NCBI GenBank assembly: GCA_020345785.1
Contig: CP070771.1
Location: forward strand, 1,344,580 to 1,350,833
Direction of reading: 5' to 3'
Length of the DNA: 6,254 bases
Source: Desulfobacterales bacterium
GTDB taxonomy: Bacteria > Desulfobacterota > Desulfobacteria > Desulfobacterales > JAFDCJ01
Positions within the stretch are counted from its first letter, which is position 1, and every line of letters starts with the position of its first letter. This document shows positions 5,134-6,254 of this stretch, piece by piece. The translations under genes were made by a program, and so were the position numbers. The notes beneath the pieces were generated by a model. The model searched no databases, had not been told where the DNA came from, and saw nothing but the letters and a program-made list of their open reading frames with translations.

Positions 5134-5146
5134 TGAAAAGGCAGCT

Positions 5147-5686
5147 ATGAATAGAATGCAGACATTGCTGCACATTTTAAAGACGGCGCTGTTGATCGTG
5201 ATCTGCGGATGCGTCTACCCGATCTCGCAGGAAATGAAAGCCGAAGCCAGACAGGATTTGACCTATCCGGTCGTTGCCCTTGATCCCGTCTCATACCAGG
5301 GCGAGACGGTCATTTGGGGCGGCATCGTAATCCGGGTTCGAAATCAGCCCAACCAGACTATTCTCACGGTCCTGGAAACCCCGCTGGACTTCTGGGGGGT
5401 GCCGAAGGACGAGGTGTACAGCCGCGGACGATTCATGGCCCGGGTAGCCAAATATCTGGATCCGGAGGTCTACGGCGGGAAAAAGAAGGTGACCCTGGCG
5501 GGAGACATCATCGGAGAGGAGATCAAGCCTCTCGATGAAACCCATTATCGCTACCCGGTCGTCCGGGTAAAAGAACTCCACCTGTTTAAAGGAAGGGAAT
5601 ATTATGGCCCTTACCGTCTTTATTACTATCAAGACGGATATGGATATCCCCACGACGATCAAAGCCCGTTTAAGGGGATACGTTGA
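5147..5686 (+). CDS. slp: Slp-family outer-membrane lipoprotein
   Basis: A 179-residue protein from the ATG at 5147. The signal peptide MNRMQTLLHILKTALLIVICGC has basic residues, a hydrophobic core and a lipobox ICGC; the lipidated Cys is residue 22. The mature part follows the Slp (starvation-inducible lipoprotein) pattern: DLTYPVVALDPVSYQGETVIWGGIV (about residues 37-61), a RVRNQPNQTILTVLETPLD segment, SRGRFMARVAKYLDPEVYGGKKKVTLAGDI, then VVRVKELHLF. Slp proteins are anchored in the outer membrane facing the periplasm, and their role (stress or acid tolerance in enterics) is poorly defined. The C-terminus is unusually tyrosine-rich (YYGPYRLYYYQDGYGYP). An upstream ATG at 5126 is in frame, but it has no ribosome binding site and sits inside a hairpin. 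AAAGG lies 5 bases before 5147. It stands alone between two spacers, with a likely terminator directly after it. Confidence 0.85.
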   Translation: MNRMQTLLHILKTALLIVICGCVYPISQEMKAEARQDLTYPVVALDPVSYQGETVIWGGIVIRVRNQPNQTILTVLETPLDFWGVPKDEVYSRGRFMARVAKYLDPEVYGGKKKVTLAGDIIGEEIKPLDETHYRYPVVRVKELHLFKGREYYGPYRLYYYQDGYGYPHDDQSPFKGIR

Positions 5687-5713
5687 CCAGTCGGATACCC
5701 CCGGTGGTCTTTT
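5686..5713 (+). terminator. Probable rho-independent terminator of slp
   Basis: Starting at the last base of the stop codon, ACCA (5686-5689) pairs with TGGT (5705-5708) and CGG (5692-5694) with CCG (5701-5703) across a short internal loop. CTTTT follows at 5709-5713. The stem is modest (seven pairs) and the T-run short, so termination may be partial. Confidence 0.45.
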
Positions 5714-5923
5714 AACAAAAAGCGAATCCAAGTCGGCCACCTTTGACCTTTCCGAAGCGCTTCGCAACTCGTCCGCCTTGGGTTGATTCTGCGGTTCACT
5801 TGTTTTAATATGGATAAAACGCAGCGCCATTCATGTTGGACGTTTCAGGCTTTGGCGTCATTTATTGTTTCGACCACCTGAACGTTGGACCGCTCAACCT
5901 ATGTTTTAATCATTTCTTTGAGT
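5714..5923. other. Spacer between slp and arfB
   Basis: No gene is supported. It contains a perfect 10-base palindrome GAAGCGCTTC (about 5754-5763) and an inverted pair CGTTTCAGG (5841-5849) / CCTGAACG (5877-5884) with one bulged base. No convincing promoter for arfB could be picked out. Confidence 0.5.
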
Positions 5924-6254
5924 ATGATTCGGGTAAATCAAAACATTGTCCTGGATGAGAGTGAAATTCAGGAGGAATTCGTCCGGGCCTCCGGTCCCGG
6001 CGGCCAGAACGTCAACCGGGTGGCAACCGCGGTTCAGCTTCGATTCGACATCGTCAATTCCGCTTCCCTGCCCGAGGATGTTCGCCGGCGGCTATTGCGC
6101 TTGGGTGGCAGCCGAATTACCCGGGACGGCGTCCTTATTATCGACGCACGGCGGTTTCGCACCCAGGAAAGAAACCGCAAGGATGCGCTCGAGCGCCTGA
6201 TCGAGCTGGTGAGAAAGGCGGCGGAAAAACCCAAACCCCGTTACAGGACAAAGC
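5924..6254 (+). CDS. arfB: Alternative ribosome-rescue factor ArfB / YaeJ, peptidyl-tRNA hydrolase (partial, C-terminus beyond window)
   Basis: The frame from the ATG at 5924 is open to the window edge (110 codons). MIRVNQNIVLDESEIQEEFVRAS leads into SGPGGQNVNRVATAVQLRFD. This is the catalytic GGQ loop and following strand of class-I release-factor-like hydrolases, at the position expected for ArfB (GGQ at residues 26-28). The later part, DGVLIIDARRFRTQERNRKDALERL, also matches ArfB closely. Length and layout fit ArfB (about 140 residues) and not RF1/RF2, which carry large N-terminal domains before the GGQ. ArfB enters stalled ribosomes lacking a stop codon and releases the peptide. Its basic C-terminal tail occupies the empty mRNA channel. 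Only the start of the tail (KAAEKPKPRYRTK) is in view. The ribosome binding site is weak, but no other start fits. Confidence 0.92.
   Translation, partial: MIRVNQNIVLDESEIQEEFVRASGPGGQNVNRVATAVQLRFDIVNSASLPEDVRRRLLRLGGSRITRDGVLIIDARRFRTQERNRKDALERLIELVRKAAEKPKPRYRTK

Larger units (their letters stand above)
4685..5146. other. Gene-free spacer with repeat elements and the slp leader
   Basis: No gene is supported in these 460 bases. It holds a MITE-like element (4727-4854), an adjoining palindromic GC-rich element (4874-4962), a TATAAT box (4988-4993) and a leader hairpin (5096-5133). A smaller GCGGG/CCCGC pairing lies at 5048-5068. The base composition changes abruptly from AT-rich (4740-4845) to GC-rich (4855-4962), so the spacer is a patchwork. 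Confidence 0.6.

Noticed and set aside
5291..5830. 179-codon minus-strand open frame with a hydrophobic segment
   Set aside because: It is a mirror of slp on the opposite strand. The plus-strand Slp match, lipobox and start are far stronger.
5946..6200. 84-codon plus-strand and 66-codon minus-strand frames near the right edge
   Set aside because: They are out-of-frame shadows of arfB, whose frame has the GGQ motif and family N-terminus.
1..6254. CRISPR array, tRNA/rRNA genes, intact transposase or defence genes
   Set aside because: No regularly spaced repeats, cloverleaf, rRNA-like sequence or relevant protein motifs were seen on either strand.

Overview
The window reads as chromosomal DNA of a Gram-negative bacterium. 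Two lipoprotein signal peptides, one on an Slp-type outer-membrane lipoprotein, point that way. The mix of GC-rich genes with AT-rich, repeat-laden spacers, together with a full-length DisA, suggests a Desulfobacterota (Desulfobacterales-like) genome. That placement is an inference and no marker gene in the window settles it.

Layout. 1-404 (minus): N-terminal part of a beta-phosphoglucomutase-like HAD hydrolase that runs off the left edge. 405-2456: a decaying stretch. It holds the 3' half of an archaeal-type phosphoglycerate mutase gene (apgM, plus), two near-identical 25-bp AT-rich repeats flanking it, one intact small exported protein (minus, 1488-1814), and a roughly 80-bp scrap of an MscS-type channel gene (minus). 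2265-4684 (plus): a probable two-gene operon with a candidate promoter and structured leader, disA (diadenylate cyclase) and, 17 bases later, a predicted lipoprotein of the glucose/sorbosone dehydrogenase (PQQ beta-propeller) family. 4685-5146: a gene-free spacer with two adjacent inverted-repeat elements, one with perfect 17-bp ends, then a candidate promoter and leader hairpin. 5147-5686 (plus): Slp-family lipoprotein, followed by a probable terminator. 5924-6254 (plus): start of arfB (peptidyl-tRNA hydrolase for ribosome rescue), cut by the right edge.

The genes do not form one obvious pathway. The only convincing transcriptional unit is disA plus the dehydrogenase-like lipoprotein, where the second ribosome binding site directly abuts the disA stop codon. 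DisA would make the second messenger c-di-AMP. The link to a periplasm-facing PQQ-type propeller is unexplained. HAD, Slp and ArfB look like independent housekeeping or accessory genes.

I found no CRISPR array, tRNA, rRNA, intact transposase or recognisable defence system. The most interesting items are the leader of disA with mutually exclusive stems, the MITE-like element at 4727-4854, and the gene remnants between 405 and 2456. Both edge genes are partial and were read directly from the sequence.
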